This document shows, piece by piece, positions 33,629-43,795 of a DNA stretch of 64,000 bases. Made by a program: the position numbers and the translations under genes. Every line of letters starts with the position of its first letter. Position 1 is the stretch's first letter. The notes beneath the pieces are model-generated. The model had not been told where the DNA came from. It ran no database searches and was given only the letters and a program-made list of their open reading frames with translations. Source of the DNA: Ypsolopha sequella (lineage: Eukaryota > Arthropoda > Insecta > Lepidoptera > Ypsolophidae); assembly GCA_934047225.1 (NCBI GenBank), contig OW204000.1, positions 14,712,001 through 14,776,000 on the forward strand, in the 5' to 3' direction.

Positions 33629-34353
33629 GGACCGTTTTCCAGGCTAGCTTCTATTTAGTTTAAGGACTTGAAAGCTATATAATCTTTTTGCTAAACTGGC
33701 CTTTCCAAAAGATTAAAACAAATCAAAGTCAATTTTGGTTGATCTCTGGCTGTCAGTTATAACATTCTACGACTTCAGTGTGTATGTTTTGATATAACTT
33801 TTGCTTGAATAACTTTATTACCAATACTACTTGGCAACGATGTAGACCATTTCGTCTAAGGGCACCGAATAATATTTGGACACCGATTTCTACTGCTCCA
33901 TTAAAGAGATTTAGCTATGCAACTGTTTGGACGAAAACGACGAAAATTTTGGAATTGGATACCTTTGGCGAAACTGATTTTTTGAACTGATCTGCTCAAA
34001 GCTGGTATCATTTTGAACAAATACTTTGGTTCTTGGTCCCTAGCAGCACTTGAAACAGAATAAGAGAAGTGAAATGATAAGCAAACAAAAAAAAGCTGTA
34101 ACTTTTAAGGTATTATTTATCTTAGGTCGTTATACAGCGCCATTTTTTATTTATTACACTTGTGCACATTTACAGAAAAAGTATTATATAAAGAAAAAAA
34201 GATTAGACTACTTATGTAGTTATAATAAAAAACATTGAGTGCAAGGCGGTACTTATTGCTAATAGCAATATCTTTCAGGCAACCTTAGGGTGAAAGAAAG
34301 ATATATTAATAAATCTATGAGATTTTTTTAGAAGCTAGCTTGGAAAACGGCGC
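33629..34353. mobile_element. 725-bp MITE with about 25-bp TIRs
   Basis: The left end contains CCGTTTTCCAGGCTAGCTTC then TA; the right end contains TAGAAGCTAGCTTGGAAAACGG. They pair with one mismatch. The interior is AT-rich, with no transposase. Confidence 0.65.
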
Positions 34354-34708
34354 AAAGAAAGCGATATCGTGATGTAGAATGTCCTGCCATCTGTTAATTG
34401 ATCTGACAACCTCATTTTTCAGTTTCCGGCTGGTATATTAATGTGCCGCCCCAGCGATACTTCTTGAGACATTTTTTTTGTAAGCTATGTCCCTCCTGTC
34501 TGTCTCCAAAAACAAAGTGCTAAAATAACAATAAATAAAATAACGTTTGTTTGTTGTGTTGGGACTTTACATGCTTGGAAAGAGTTACTTCTATGCTCAT
34601 TTTAACTAAACTACTCGAAGTTTGTTATTTTACGACTTTAAATTCTGGAAACAAAACATCGTTGAGCCATTGAGGTCTCATTTTGCAATAAAATATTATT
34701 GTAGACCA

Positions 34709-35736
34709 ATGAATCCCCCAGAAATTGATGATGATGTTCAAAGTAATGCAAGTAAGTTTACGTTTACCTTTTGCTAAATCACATACACTGGAAAATAAAC
34801 CACATTTCATACTCATCAAAATAAATAACATTCACTTTCATTTTAGGTACCACTGAGAAGGACTGTGCAGTTTGTCTTCAGAAATGCCACCATCCAACAC
34901 AACTGCCTTGTGGACATGTATTCTGCTTTCTCTGTGTAAAGGCGAGTATTGGATATTTCTATTCTTCAATAATAGTACTTACAAATATTTAATTATTATT
35001 TAAATTCTATTCCTTTAGGGTGTAGCAATTCAAAGTAGGAAATGTGCAATGTGCAGAGCTGCGATCCCTCCAGACTACTTAGATCATCCCATTTTACTTG
35101 AAAAGTTAACACTAAACAAACCTCCTGAAGAGAACAGCCCCGAGGAGTATCAGTGGTACTATGAAGGCAGAAATGGTATTATACTTTCCTACCAATTAAT
35201 TTAATTAAAATAATTTTATATCAGTAACAGAGATATGTCAATAATCCTTGTTGATAGGTTGGTGGAAATATGATGAGAGGAGCAATGCTGAACTGGAAAT
35301 AGCTTGGAATAATGAAGCAACAGAATGTGCACTGCTATTGGCCGGTGCCGTGTACAACATTGACTTCCAAACTATGATTCAGACTAGACGCAATGACCCA
35401 ACTCGACGAAGACATGTAAAGCGTGATGCTTCCACACTGCCAGCAAAAGGTTTTGCATATATCCTGCAAATAGTTGTATATTTTTCAATATCATGATTTG
35501 ATCAATACCATTTTCTTTCAGGTATAGCAGGAATTAAAATAATTGTTGAAACTAAGACTGAGACAGAAGGGACCAGCCCAGTGAGTCCACAATCAGCAGA
35601 ACTGATAGAAGAAAATAATCAAATAACCACAATTTCTGAAAGTAATGGTGTCATTGTGGATGAAGCTGTCCCTGATCCTAATGAAAATGATATTAGTAAT
35701 GTTGTTGATAGTATAAAGTACGTATACTATACTTAG
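34709..35736 (+). CDS. RNF146: RING-WWE E3 ubiquitin ligase, RNF146/Iduna type
   Basis: The join 34709-34751, 34847-34941, 35019-35175, 35258-35449, 35522-35736 gives 233 residues. A C3HC4 RING finger is complete at C21, C24, C36, H38, C41, C44, C55, C58 ([17 protein letters not shown]). A WWE domain follows at about residues 89-160 ([47 protein letters not shown]), then a Ser/Glu-rich tail. In the family, WWE binds iso-ADP-ribose in poly(ADP-ribose) chains and switches the RING on, sending tankyrase targets such as Axin to the proteasome; the protein is cytosolic and nuclear. Intron 2 appears to use a GC donor (AAG/GCGAGT), because only that keeps the conserved Val-Lys before Gly. The 3' end is uncertain: a GTACGT donor at 35718 could splice to 36450, ending NSLNLGA at 36471 (234 residues). 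Confidence 0.92.
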
Positions 35737-36657
35737 TTAATTCACAGTGGGGTTTACGCTTTGCCACTACTGTGCCTGGCGGTAACCATTGATTAGATTA
35801 AGTATGAAGCTTGCTCGTACAAAGTACCTATTTATTTACCATTGACAATGGTCAATGCTATTTGCTCTATTAAAGTAATCTGGGTTTTCAGTATATCGAT
35901 ATAGGGCCACTGGCAGTTTGTTCCACATCCCAGCTGTAATGATGATAAACTAAAATTTGAAACATTGCATTGGAATACTAACACCATTAGGGTTAAATTT
36001 TGCTGTGTATGCTGTGCTGCTACATCGTCCATTAGTACAATGGGGGATTATATATTTTTTTAAATGTGTATATCCTAACAGTGAAAACACTTTCCAAATC
36101 AGTTCAGTTGTTTTTACTTGAATTGCGAGCATACAGATGGACAAAAATTACTGTTATGGTTCTTAGGAGGCCAAGACAACCAAAACCCTTTCTTACAATT
36201 TTATTCTAATGCCCTTGCCCGCAACTTCGTCCACACTAAAAACTCATTTATTTGTAATGTAAAGTCGCCTGCAGTTCAAGGACTCTATTTGTAAATTACA
36301 TTTTGTATGGCAAAAAAAAGCTCTGGCCAGGCTCTGACTATTATGAGGACATCTTTTTCTATTGGTGCCTGTGATTAAGGCTTTAGATAAATTGCCTGTT
36401 AAAGCAGATACTGAGCCTGTTAATGTAATGGTAATATTATTTGTTTCAGCTCCTTGAATTTGGGGGCATGAACAGCAGGAAGACACATGATTGTAACATA
36501 TTCTTGGAGGTGTTTGTTGGCTAACACTCTCTGAAGAACTCAGAAAATGATAACTGCCAAGATGAAGATGCATGTGGACCTCGGTTATTTATTATGATGA
36601 TAGGCCTCATCTTTTTATTTACAAAATCAAGTCCTTATTATTTAAATCATATTTTTT
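35737..36657. other. Intron or 3' UTR of the RNF146-type gene
   Basis: If the terminal exon is at 36450, then 35718-36449 is an intron ending TTATTTGTTTCAG; otherwise this is 3' UTR and intergenic DNA. No other gene is convincing; the minus-strand frame 36244-36573 has no domain. Confidence 0.5.
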
Positions 36658-36745
36658 ACATACATACATACGCCTGTGCCCCAGAGGGGTGAGCAGAGCA
36701 GAGACTACAAATTTCCATCTGCTATGATCCTGACACAACACTTCC
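36658..36745 (-). repeat. RTE-type retrotransposon 3' tail fragment
   Basis: (CATA)n then GAGCAGAGACTACAAATTTC, CATCTGCTATGATCCTGACA resembles the tails at 57740-58070 and 60523-60986 (TTTCAATCTGCTACGATCCA). It is minus-strand oriented and heavily 5'-truncated. Confidence 0.5.
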
Positions 36746-36849
36746 ACTTCTAAATGTTGTTATTTTAATTTTAGATAGTTATTTATCAATACATTTAGGG
36801 TTTTCTTAAGTCTGTCTTTATATTATTATATAAAATAGATAGATTATAA

Positions 36850-36855
36850 AATAAA
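36850..36855 (+). promoter_or_regulatory. Candidate poly(A) signal of RNF146
   Basis: AATAAA on the plus strand, 60-70 bases before the mRpL36 stop codon on the other strand. Confidence 0.45.
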
Positions 36856-36865
36856 AGCAGTTTAA

Positions 36866-36871
36866 TTTATT
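36866..36871 (-). promoter_or_regulatory. Candidate poly(A) signal of mRpL36
   Basis: AATAAA on the minus strand, about 46 bases past the mRpL36 stop and 11 bases from the plus-strand signal of the converging gene. Confidence 0.55.
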
Positions 36872-36916
36872 AACAACACTATATTACAAGTATGACCTAC
36901 TAATTAATACCAACAT

Positions 36917-37258
36917 TCACCATGGCCTAACTCGACTTTGACTTGCATGTGTTAAGATCCAAGTATTATGAGGCTTGGGTTTCATAGCCATCTGCTTGTG
37001 GCGAGGATGCTTGGGACAAATGACATACAATCGCTCATCTCTTACAACAAAATAGCATGATTTGCAACGCCTCTTCACTTTTCCTTTTACTTTAAAGCTG
37101 CATACTTGGTTGAAAATGGGGTTGACTGGGATTAGAATTTTTTTAGGTAACAGCCGTTGAAATGTGCTAAAGTAAGATGGTAAAATATTCACTGTATTAG
37201 TAGGAATACATCTTCTTAAAGACGTTACTGTTCTAGCTAAAGAAATTAACCTTTGCAT
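36917..37258 (-). CDS. mRpL36: Mitochondrial large ribosomal subunit protein bL36m
   Basis: The 113-residue protein has a basic, hydroxylated N-terminus fitting a mitochondrial targeting peptide (MQRLISLARTVTSLRRC) and a C-terminal bL36 domain at about residues 74-100. The domain reads KVKGKVKRRCKSCYFVVRD then ERLYVICPKHPRHKQ; its zinc ligands C-x2-C ... C-x4-H (CKSC, CPKHPRH) match bacterial L36. In the family it binds 23S-like rRNA in the mitochondrial large subunit. A short residue tail follows (KPKPHNTWILTHASQSRV), longer than in bacteria but usual for insect versions. The start is the first ATG of the frame; CAG just upstream (minus TTGTTACAG) might be the acceptor of a 5' UTR intron. 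It converges on the RNF146 gene. Confidence 0.95.
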   Translation of the reverse strand: MQRLISLARTVTSLRRCIPTNTVNILPSYFSTFQRLLPKKILIPVNPIFNQVCSFKVKGKVKRRCKSCYFVVRDERLYVICPKHPRHKQMAMKPKPHNTWILTHASQSRVRPW

Positions 37259-37693
37259 TTTCCTGTAACAAAAAAGTCAAGATTTATTTACGTTCATAAA
37301 ATTATTAGTTAATCTAACCTACAAACTACAGAATGCAAAATAAAATACCTCTCCTCAGCTCGTTATTTAAACCGAGATATTTATCGTATCGTCTTTATTT
37401 AAAATTACACGGCTTTCATTTAAGCAAATATACTGGACTGGATTATTCGCTCAATCGATGGACATTTCCACAAAAAGAACCTTTTTGTAAATCACATTCA
37501 TTAATGAATGACTCCACAGAGCATGTAAAATGACTCCTCTCGCTCGGCTCTCCTGTCAAGGCTGTCAACTCTACTATTTATTATTATTATTAGCCGTTTT
37601 ATCTGGCTTCTTTAAACGTGTCTGCGCACATTAGTTCCGCCAATATCTTGTTTTAAGCGAAAAGACTCATAGGAAGAAAGCTTATTACAGAGA
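37259..37693. other. Promoter side of mRpL36
   Basis: It contains the likely 5' UTR and promoter of mRpL36. The plus-strand frame 37333-37533 (66 codons) has no domain I know. Ends at the poly(T) tract of the adjoining retrotransposon. Confidence 0.45.
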
Positions 37694-37913
37694 TTTTTTT
37701 TTTTTTTTTTTTTTTTTTCCCTATACTTGAATTTTCAAGCGTGAAACTACAAACATAGAATATAGTAACTTCTACATCTATGAGTACTTACAACAAAATA
37801 AATAAATATTAATATACTTAGGTAACAGTAATGAATACCAAATATATATATTGTGTATATTAGAAATATATATGTATATATATTAAGATTATTACTCTAA
37901 GAATTAATTCTTT

Positions 37914-40900
37914 TTATAATTTAATATTATTTAATTTTATAAATTTACACAACGTATATATAAGAGGACTATTTACAAAAGTCAGTAAAAAGTTGAAGTT
38001 GATGGGACGAGGGATTTGTGAAGGGAGTGAGTCGTATAAAGAGTATTGTAATCTTTGACACTCAAAAAACATATGATCTACAGTACCGTCATATAAACCA
38101 CATTCACAGAGGGAATGATCCCTCACCCTGATTTTTGCCAGGAAAACCGGAGAACATACATGGCCTAGTCGAAGGCGACAAACAATGGATGTGGACATCT
38201 TGTTAGCATCACGGTATTTAAAGAACCACGGACGCTGCGGAATATCAGGCTGAATAGCAGCATAATGTCTGCCTGTGTGTTTCATGGATTCTTTCCATAA
38301 CATGGACCAAGTTTTATCTAACTTGGATTTTGCTAGAGGCAGAAGATCATGGTGATAAACTACGAGGTGGACAGAAGTACCTATTTCTACTGCGTCTTTA
38401 GCACATGAGTCAGCCATTTCGTTACCTGAAATGCCATGATGACCTGGGATCCAAGCAAGAACAATATTAATATTTTGTTCTTTGCACATAAAAAGCGCCT
38501 CTCTGATTTTAAGGATTACAGGGAAGCGAGACTTGCTCTTAAAAGGGTTAGACAAAATTGCTTGGAGACAACTCAAAGAATCTGAAAATATAATTGTGTT
38601 ATTGAGTTTATGAGAGTTTGAATATGAGATTGCTTCCAAAATTGAAATTGCTTCCCCAGTGAAAACAGAGGCTTCAGGGGGACATTTGAAGTTGAGAATA
38701 ATGTTATATTTGGGAATCCAAACTGCGGCTCCAACATTATTTTCGACGGATACCTTGGACGCATCAGTGAACATAGTAAGCCAACCCTGCCAGTCTTTTT
38801 CTAGAATGTAATTAAAGGATTTATTAGCCATAGTCGAGCCTTTTTCTATGCCAAAATTAGAAATGATAGACGGTTCCATAATTAAGGCTTTGTACGGAAT
38901 ATGGAATGGGGGATTGATTTGTAATTTAACAGTCGGATGATTAATTTTAGAAAGACTGATATAGCTTCTTAAAACACAAGGAAGAGCAGATTCTGAATTA
39001 AGGCCAGTTTGAGAAACAAGGTTGAGTAAATACTCTAACTTTGATAAAAGAGGGTGGTTGGAGTTTTGAGCAATTTTGAATAAAAACCTATCTGATAAAT
39101 ATTGTCTACGTAAGTGGGGAGGTGGGTCAACACATTCAACTTGCAAGGCATTTTTAGGCGAGGATCTCATAGCACCTACAACAATTCTCAGACATTTAGC
39201 TTGAATTTTGTTAATTTTTTCCATTTCTGATTTGTTACAGGGGTCCAAGACAAAACTACTATAATCTAAATGGCTACGAACAATAGCATTGTATAAAAGT
39301 TTTTGCGAGTAAGGGTGAGAACCCCACCATACACCAGAAAGTGCACGGAGGACGTTCACCCCTCTCTCGCACTTCTGGGAAACGTAAGTAAAATGTGGAA
39401 CTCCTGTAAGCCTGGAATCAAGAATGACTCCTAAAAATTTCACCTTATTTTCTATTGGGATAGGATCATTGTTAAACTTTATTTCCACATCAGGAATTAG
39501 ACGCTTTTTTGTAAAAATAACAACACAACTCTTCGAGACAGACAGGGATAACCCATTGTTCTGAAGCCAATCATTAAGGTAAAATAATGCAGAGTTTAAC
39601 CGATTAATCGCGATAGTTACAGATGGTTCTGAAACATAAAGTGCAAGATCGTCCGCATACTGTAAAATGTTACAAAAACAGTCTACTGTTTTTTCTAAAT
39701 CATATGTATAAATGCTGTATAGGATAGGACTGAGGACAGATCCTTGAGGAAGACCCATCCAGACTCTCCTAGGTGGAAGAAGGGAATTATTATTTTTGAT
39801 TTGTATAGATCTATTCATAAGAAGGCTACATATGATACGAATCATCCTCTCTGAGATATTTAGGTGTTGTAGTTTTTGTCTGAGAACTGGAAGACGAACA
39901 TTATCATATGCAGCGGATATGTCTAGAAAAACACCGACAAGGAATTCTTTTTTCATAAAAGCTATACGGATATCTGTAGTTAAGACACTTAGACTATCTA
40001 GAGTACTCATGCCCTTACGAAAACCAAATTGTGATTTAGCGAGTAAGCATCTGTTCTCTACTATCCACTCCAATCGATTTTTTACCATAAGTTCTAAAAT
40101 CTTAGCCAGGCAACAAGACAGGGCTATTGGCCTATGAGCCGACGGATCAGTAGGATCCTTGCCAGGTTTTAGGATAGGAATTATGATCTGGGTGTTCCAT
40201 TCTTCTGGAGTAACCCCACTCTCATAAAAGTGGTTAACTAAATTTAGATAAAATAATTTTGTGGATTCTGATGAATGAATTAGGAATGAGTAAGGAATAC
40301 TATCAATACCTGGGGTGGAATCTACGAGGCCATGTAAAACGCACTGCAGTTCACTTAAAGAGAAAGGAGAATTTATAAAATCGAAATTATTACTGGGACA
40401 TGAGTGAAGAGAAATAGGAGGGTGTGAAGCAGCAGGAGGAATATTCGGAGGGCAAGAGGGAGCAAGCCTCTCAGCGAAAGCCCCTACCCAAGAATCAGGA
40501 TCATTGGAGGTAATATTCTGGATATTAAGTGATCCTCGAAATCTTCTTATATTACGCCAGACTAAAGAGACTGGTGTACTAGGAGAGAGATTCTCACAGA
40601 ATTTATTCCATCCCTGTTTCTTTTTTTTCGATAGTAGTCTCCTTGTTTGCGCTGCAGCTTGTTGATAGGCTAAGAAATTGTCCATTGACATATTAGAATT
40701 ATATTCTTTTTCTGCTCGAGTTCTTTTTTGTACAATTGCAGTACAATCAGGATCCCACCAAGGAGGAGAGAGTTTACGTCGGGAGGGGTTTTTGATAGGG
40801 ATATGCATTTTAGCAGAGGATGTAAGTATTTCAGCAAATTTGGAATAGTTAGAAAGAAAGTTCGAGTTAGAATTAGAAGGGAGTGAAGTAATTTTACTAT

Positions 40901-41642
40901 TTACAGTGGAAGAAAAACTTTCCCAATCTGCCTTGTTAAGTCTATATTTAAACAAGGGGGAATTATTATGGGAAACAGAGCGTTTAGGAATAGAAATTAA
41001 TATGGGAAAATGGTCACTTCCATAAGTGAAGGGTAAAACTTTCCAAGACAAGAGAGAAGAAAGGGATGGGGAACAAAGGGATAAATCGACGGCGCTACCA
41101 GGATTTTCATTTGGGCGGGTACGACGAGTAGGAGTGCCATCATTTAAAACACAAATGTTAAGGAAGTCGAAAGTATCAATAAGGTCACTTCCAAAGGCAT
41201 CCGTTTTAAAAGACCAAGATAAATGGTGACCGTTAAAATCACCCATAATAATAATAGGTACAGGAAGGGATGAAATAATAGAAATCAGCTCGGGAAGAAC
41301 TGCTGGTTTGGGATCTGCTATGTATATTGATAAAATAGTCATATTTAGGCAATTGATGGCTACAGCGTTGATATCTTGGCTATGAGCAGGAAGAGAAATT
41401 TGGGAGAAAGTCAAGCATCGTTTAACCAAAATAGCACAACCTGCATACCCATCGTCTCTGTCGTCCCGAAGGCAAGAGAAACCTGGGATCCTAAAGTGGG
41501 ACCCAGGAACCAACCAAGTCTCAGAGACGGCAATAACAGCGGGATTGTGTTTATTAATTAAATATAAAACATCAGGTTTTTTAGTGGAAACGCTTCTACT
41601 GTTCCACTGGAGAAGTTGTACTGGTGAATTCACCAGAGCCAT
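37914..41642 (-). CDS. ORF2 polyprotein: APE endonuclease, reverse transcriptase, RNase H
   Basis: This 1242-residue unbroken protein copies the element's RNA into a nicked target site. The endonuclease at about residues 1-230 shows LLQWNSRS, SETWL, GDFNGHHLSW and SDHFP (the N, E, D-N, D-H catalytic set). The reverse transcriptase at about 470-750 shows FLDISAAYDNV, GLPQGSVLSPILYSIY and the YADD box in LQYADDLALY. The RNase H at about 925-1060 shows FTDAS, GEAISILEAI, FSDSLS and WIPGHHGISGNEMAD, i.e. the D-E-D-D residues and the histidine loop. A C-terminal Cys/His cluster follows (CECGLYDGTVDHMFFEC). The start codon lies 47 bases inside the end of ORF1, in the +1 frame, implying reinitiation or termination-coupled translation. 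All key residues are present, so the copy may be recently active. Confidence 0.95.
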   Translation of the reverse strand: MALVNSPVQLLQWNSRSVSTKKPDVLYLINKHNPAVIAVSETWLVPGSHFRIPGFSCLRDDRDDGYAGCAILVKRCLTFSQISLPAHSQDINAVAINCLNMTILSIYIADPKPAVLPELISIISSLPVPIIIMGDFNGHHLSWSFKTDAFGSDLIDTFDFLNICVLNDGTPTRRTRPNENPGSAVDLSLCSPSLSSLLSWKVLPFTYGSDHFPILISIPKRSVSHNNSPLFKYRLNKADWESFSSTVNSKITSLPSNSNSNFLSNYSKFAEILTSSAKMHIPIKNPSRRKLSPPWWDPDCTAIVQKRTRAEKEYNSNMSMDNFLAYQQAAAQTRRLLSKKKKQGWNKFCENLSPSTPVSLVWRNIRRFRGSLNIQNITSNDPDSWVGAFAERLAPSCPPNIPPAASHPPISLHSCPSNNFDFINSPFSLSELQCVLHGLVDSTPGIDSIPYSFLIHSSESTKLFYLNLVNHFYESGVTPEEWNTQIIIPILKPGKDPTDPSAHRPIALSCCLAKILELMVKNRLEWIVENRCLLAKSQFGFRKGMSTLDSLSVLTTDIRIAFMKKEFLVGVFLDISAAYDNVRLPVLRQKLQHLNISERMIRIICSLLMNRSIQIKNNNSLLPPRRVWMGLPQGSVLSPILYSIYTYDLEKTVDCFCNILQYADDLALYVSEPSVTIAINRLNSALFYLNDWLQNNGLSLSVSKSCVVIFTKKRLIPDVEIKFNNDPIPIENKVKFLGVILDSRLTGVPHFTYVSQKCERGVNVLRALSGVWWGSHPYSQKLLYNAIVRSHLDYSSFVLDPCNKSEMEKINKIQAKCLRIVVGAMRSSPKNALQVECVDPPPHLRRQYLSDRFLFKIAQNSNHPLLSKLEYLLNLVSQTGLNSESALPCVLRSYISLSKINHPTVKLQINPPFHIPYKALIMEPSIISNFGIEKGSTMANKSFNYILEKDWQGWLTMFTDASKVSVENNVGAAVWIPKYNIILNFKCPPEASVFTGEAISILEAISYSNSHKLNNTIIFSDSLSCLQAILSNPFKSKSRFPVILKIREALFMCKEQNINIVLAWIPGHHGISGNEMADSCAKDAVEIGTSVHLVVYHHDLLPLAKSKLDKTWSMLWKESMKHTGRHYAAIQPDIPQRPWFFKYRDANKMSTSIVCRLRLGHVCSPVFLAKIRVRDHSLCECGLYDGTVDHMFFECQRLQYSLYDSLPSQIPRPINFNFLLTFVNSPLIYTLCKFIKLNNIKL

Positions 41643-43008
41643 GTTTATTAATTAAGAGGAAGATTTCATTGAATTTTGTGGCAACGTTGGACGGTATAGA
41701 GTCACTGCATTTGGAGATAATGTTTAATAAAGTGGCTAATAATAGCTCCAAGAGATTGTCGTTGGGTGATATACTAGGTGTTTGAGATAGGGCACAACCA
41801 TTTGGAAGTAATTTAGGGCTCTCAGCTATAATTGCAGCATGGGCCACACGGTCATACCCCTTACTCATGATTGGCCTGGGACGGGGAGGGCTAAAAACGG
41901 TCTTTCTGTATGACGAGCTGGATGCCTTTGCAAAAGAACCTAATTGAGAGGAATGGGATTCAGTGTTTAAAGATGATGGTTCTTTACTGAGTTCTAAATA
42001 CGTTTTTCGAACATTAGGGAGGCGGGAAGAAGCTTCTGCGTAGGAAATGCTCTCCTGCGACATGATAATTTTGATGGATTTTTGGCGGTTTTGTTCAGGG
42101 CAGTTACGATTTGTAGAGAAATGGGTTCCTGAACAATATAGGCAAGTTGCCTGGTCTTCGGTGACATTGCAGCTATGACCTGTATGAGGTTGCCCGCAAC
42201 GGTAGCATCTAGGTTTTGACCTACACTGCGCTCCAATGTGACCAAAGCGACAGCAGCTGAGGCACTGAATAGTGGGGAGATGATAGGTTTCTACAGGCAA
42301 GGATGTATAGAAACAGAAAATTCTGTTTGGGAGGAACTGTCCTTTAAAAGTGATCACTATCGATTGGGTGGGGGTCCAAGAAGGAGAACCATCAGATACG
42401 ATTTTACGGTTGAGACGTCTTGCTTTTAATATCATTCCACATGTTTCAGGAAGCTCAACTGATTCCACAAACTCCTCCATGGACCAGTCCAAGGGGACAT
42501 TTTTTACAAGTCCCATTCGAGTGACATTATATGATGGAATTAGGGCTTTGTATTTATGAAGTTTTAGGATGGGGTTTTTAAGGAGATTATTGGCGTCCTG
42601 AATGGATTTAAATTCCACTGAAATTCTATTCCTTCCTACACTTTTTATACCATCCATTTTTATGTTTGGTATTTTATTGTCAACCAAAAATTTTCCAAAC
42701 TTGATTGGCCTAATCGTAGAACCAGATGCTGGGTCGGACTCTTCTCTGGACACATGTACAATATATGGACCCAAGTCTTTATCATCATAAAGCTTGTCGT
42801 CCCCGAAGCTAGGGTGTATGTATGTTGTCTGGATTGAAGCCATCGCAGGGTTAACGCCTGAGCGTTTAGACGACTGCTCCTCGGAACCATCAGCTGATCT
42901 TTTTCTGCTTTTTTCTCCGTCTACCACAGGGTTGGTTTGAGAGAATAAATCAAGAGACTTAGGCGACCCATCCGGCGGGTCCGGATCAAGAGGATCGGTG
43001 GTATCCAT
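41596..43008 (-). CDS. ORF1 Gag-like RNA-binding protein with three zinc knuckles
   Basis: The 470-residue protein would coat the retrotransposon RNA. Residues 1-60 are Asp/Pro/Ser-rich with a basic cluster (KSRKRS). A fold resembling an RRM-like Gag core spans about 80-235. Three knuckles follow: C249LSCCRFGHIGAQC (CX2CX4HX4C), C268YRCGQPHTGHSC (CX2CX3HX4C) and C289LYCSGTHFSTNRNC (CX2CX3HX6C), then a Ser-rich tail. This triple-knuckle order is usual in I- and Jockey-type ORF1 of insects. The frame is unbroken; its end overlaps the ORF2 start. Confidence 0.92.
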   Translation of the reverse strand: MDTTDPLDPDPPDGSPKSLDLFSQTNPVVDGEKSRKRSADGSEEQSSKRSGVNPAMASIQTTYIHPSFGDDKLYDDKDLGPYIVHVSREESDPASGSTIRPIKFGKFLVDNKIPNIKMDGIKSVGRNRISVEFKSIQDANNLLKNPILKLHKYKALIPSYNVTRMGLVKNVPLDWSMEEFVESVELPETCGMILKARRLNRKIVSDGSPSWTPTQSIVITFKGQFLPNRIFCFYTSLPVETYHLPTIQCLSCCRFGHIGAQCRSKPRCYRCGQPHTGHSCNVTEDQATCLYCSGTHFSTNRNCPEQNRQKSIKIIMSQESISYAEASSRLPNVRKTYLELSKEPSSLNTESHSSQLGSFAKASSSSYRKTVFSPPRPRPIMSKGYDRVAHAAIIAESPKLLPNGCALSQTPSISPNDNLLELLLATLLNIISKCSDSIPSNVATKFNEIFLLINKHGSGEFTSTTSPVEQ

Positions 43009-43060
43009 TACGGAATGGATAACCTACACGGTCCTCCAAAAAATAATTATTGTAATGTAA

Positions 43061-43350
43061 TTACCTGGTAATATTTACAAAATAATACAATACAAATAAT
43101 TAAACTTTACTACCACAAACACATACCACTACTATAAAGCTCAAAAATTGAAGATTTTGGATAGAAAATGACCAAACAATTTGCTAAGCTTCAAAAAGAC
43201 GCCTGTTCACCGAAATTATTCCGAATGAATGTATTTTGTATAAAATAAATTGAACAAACAAGCAAAGCAAGCAATTTTTTTTCCAATGAAAGGAATATTT
43301 ATTTTATTTTGAACATTTTTCAGACCAACCAAACTCTACTATTTAGTCTG
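43061..43350. other. Junction between the two retrotransposons
   Basis: AT-rich sequence probably holding the 5' UTR of the first element and ending near the 3' terminus of the second. No exact boundary could be read. Confidence 0.4.
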
Positions 43351-43740
43351 TGTAGTAATATATTTTTTTTTCATTTCACCACTAAGTGGAAAGGCAAAGG
43401 GATCTTAGCCCATACAGCCATGTCTGACGTTAAAGTTATTATCTGTTTATATGCACTATCCTCTTCTGTTGTGGATCATCTGAAAGGTCTGTCCTGTCTA
43501 GTCATTTCCGCTATAATGATAGCCTTATAACGCAAATACAACAGGGTTAGAAAAAGGCACAGCCCGCACTTTTGTTTAATTGAACAACACACTACACAGG
43601 TTACGGCGATTTTAATTCACAATATTCTATCACTATTGTTGATCAAAACACCCAAAATGCAATATTTTTTCAATAAAACAAAAACGACGCCATCACATCT
43701 TCGCGCCGTTTCTTCTTCTTCTTCTTCTTGGTGGGCTCGG
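43351..43740 (-). repeat. 3' UTR of the LOA/R1-type element, duplicated at 50368-50790
   Basis: This block, just past the ORF2 stop, matches 50368-50790 in the same orientation. Shared phrases include GGATCATCTGAA, GCACTTTTGTTT(A/C)ATTGAAC, GCGATTTTAATTCACAATAT and GCCATCACATCTTCGCGCC. The end near the T-run at 43360 would be the element's 3' terminus on the minus strand. Confidence 0.8.
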
Positions 43741-43795
43741 TTTCCGCACCTAGTCTCTTTTTTGGACCTTTGTGCGTGGAAAAGTGTGGGGCCGT

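Larger units (their letters stand above)
37694..43060 (-). mobile_element. Full-coding I/Nimb-type non-LTR retrotransposon
   Basis: Minus-oriented element with a 25-base poly(A) tail (T-run 37694-37718 on the plus strand), a roughly 195-base 3' UTR, ORF2 and ORF1. The 5' end lies somewhere above 43008 and was not fixed; no target duplication could be matched. Both ORFs are unbroken. RNase H downstream of the reverse transcriptase and three zinc knuckles in ORF1 point to the I group rather than classical Jockey. Confidence 0.9.

Noticed and set aside
36244..36573. A 109-codon minus-strand frame
   Set aside because: It overlaps the likely RNF146 terminal exon or 3' UTR on the other strand and shows no recognisable domain.
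37333..37533. A 66-codon frame divergent from mRpL36
   Set aside because: No recognisable domain and no support other than position.
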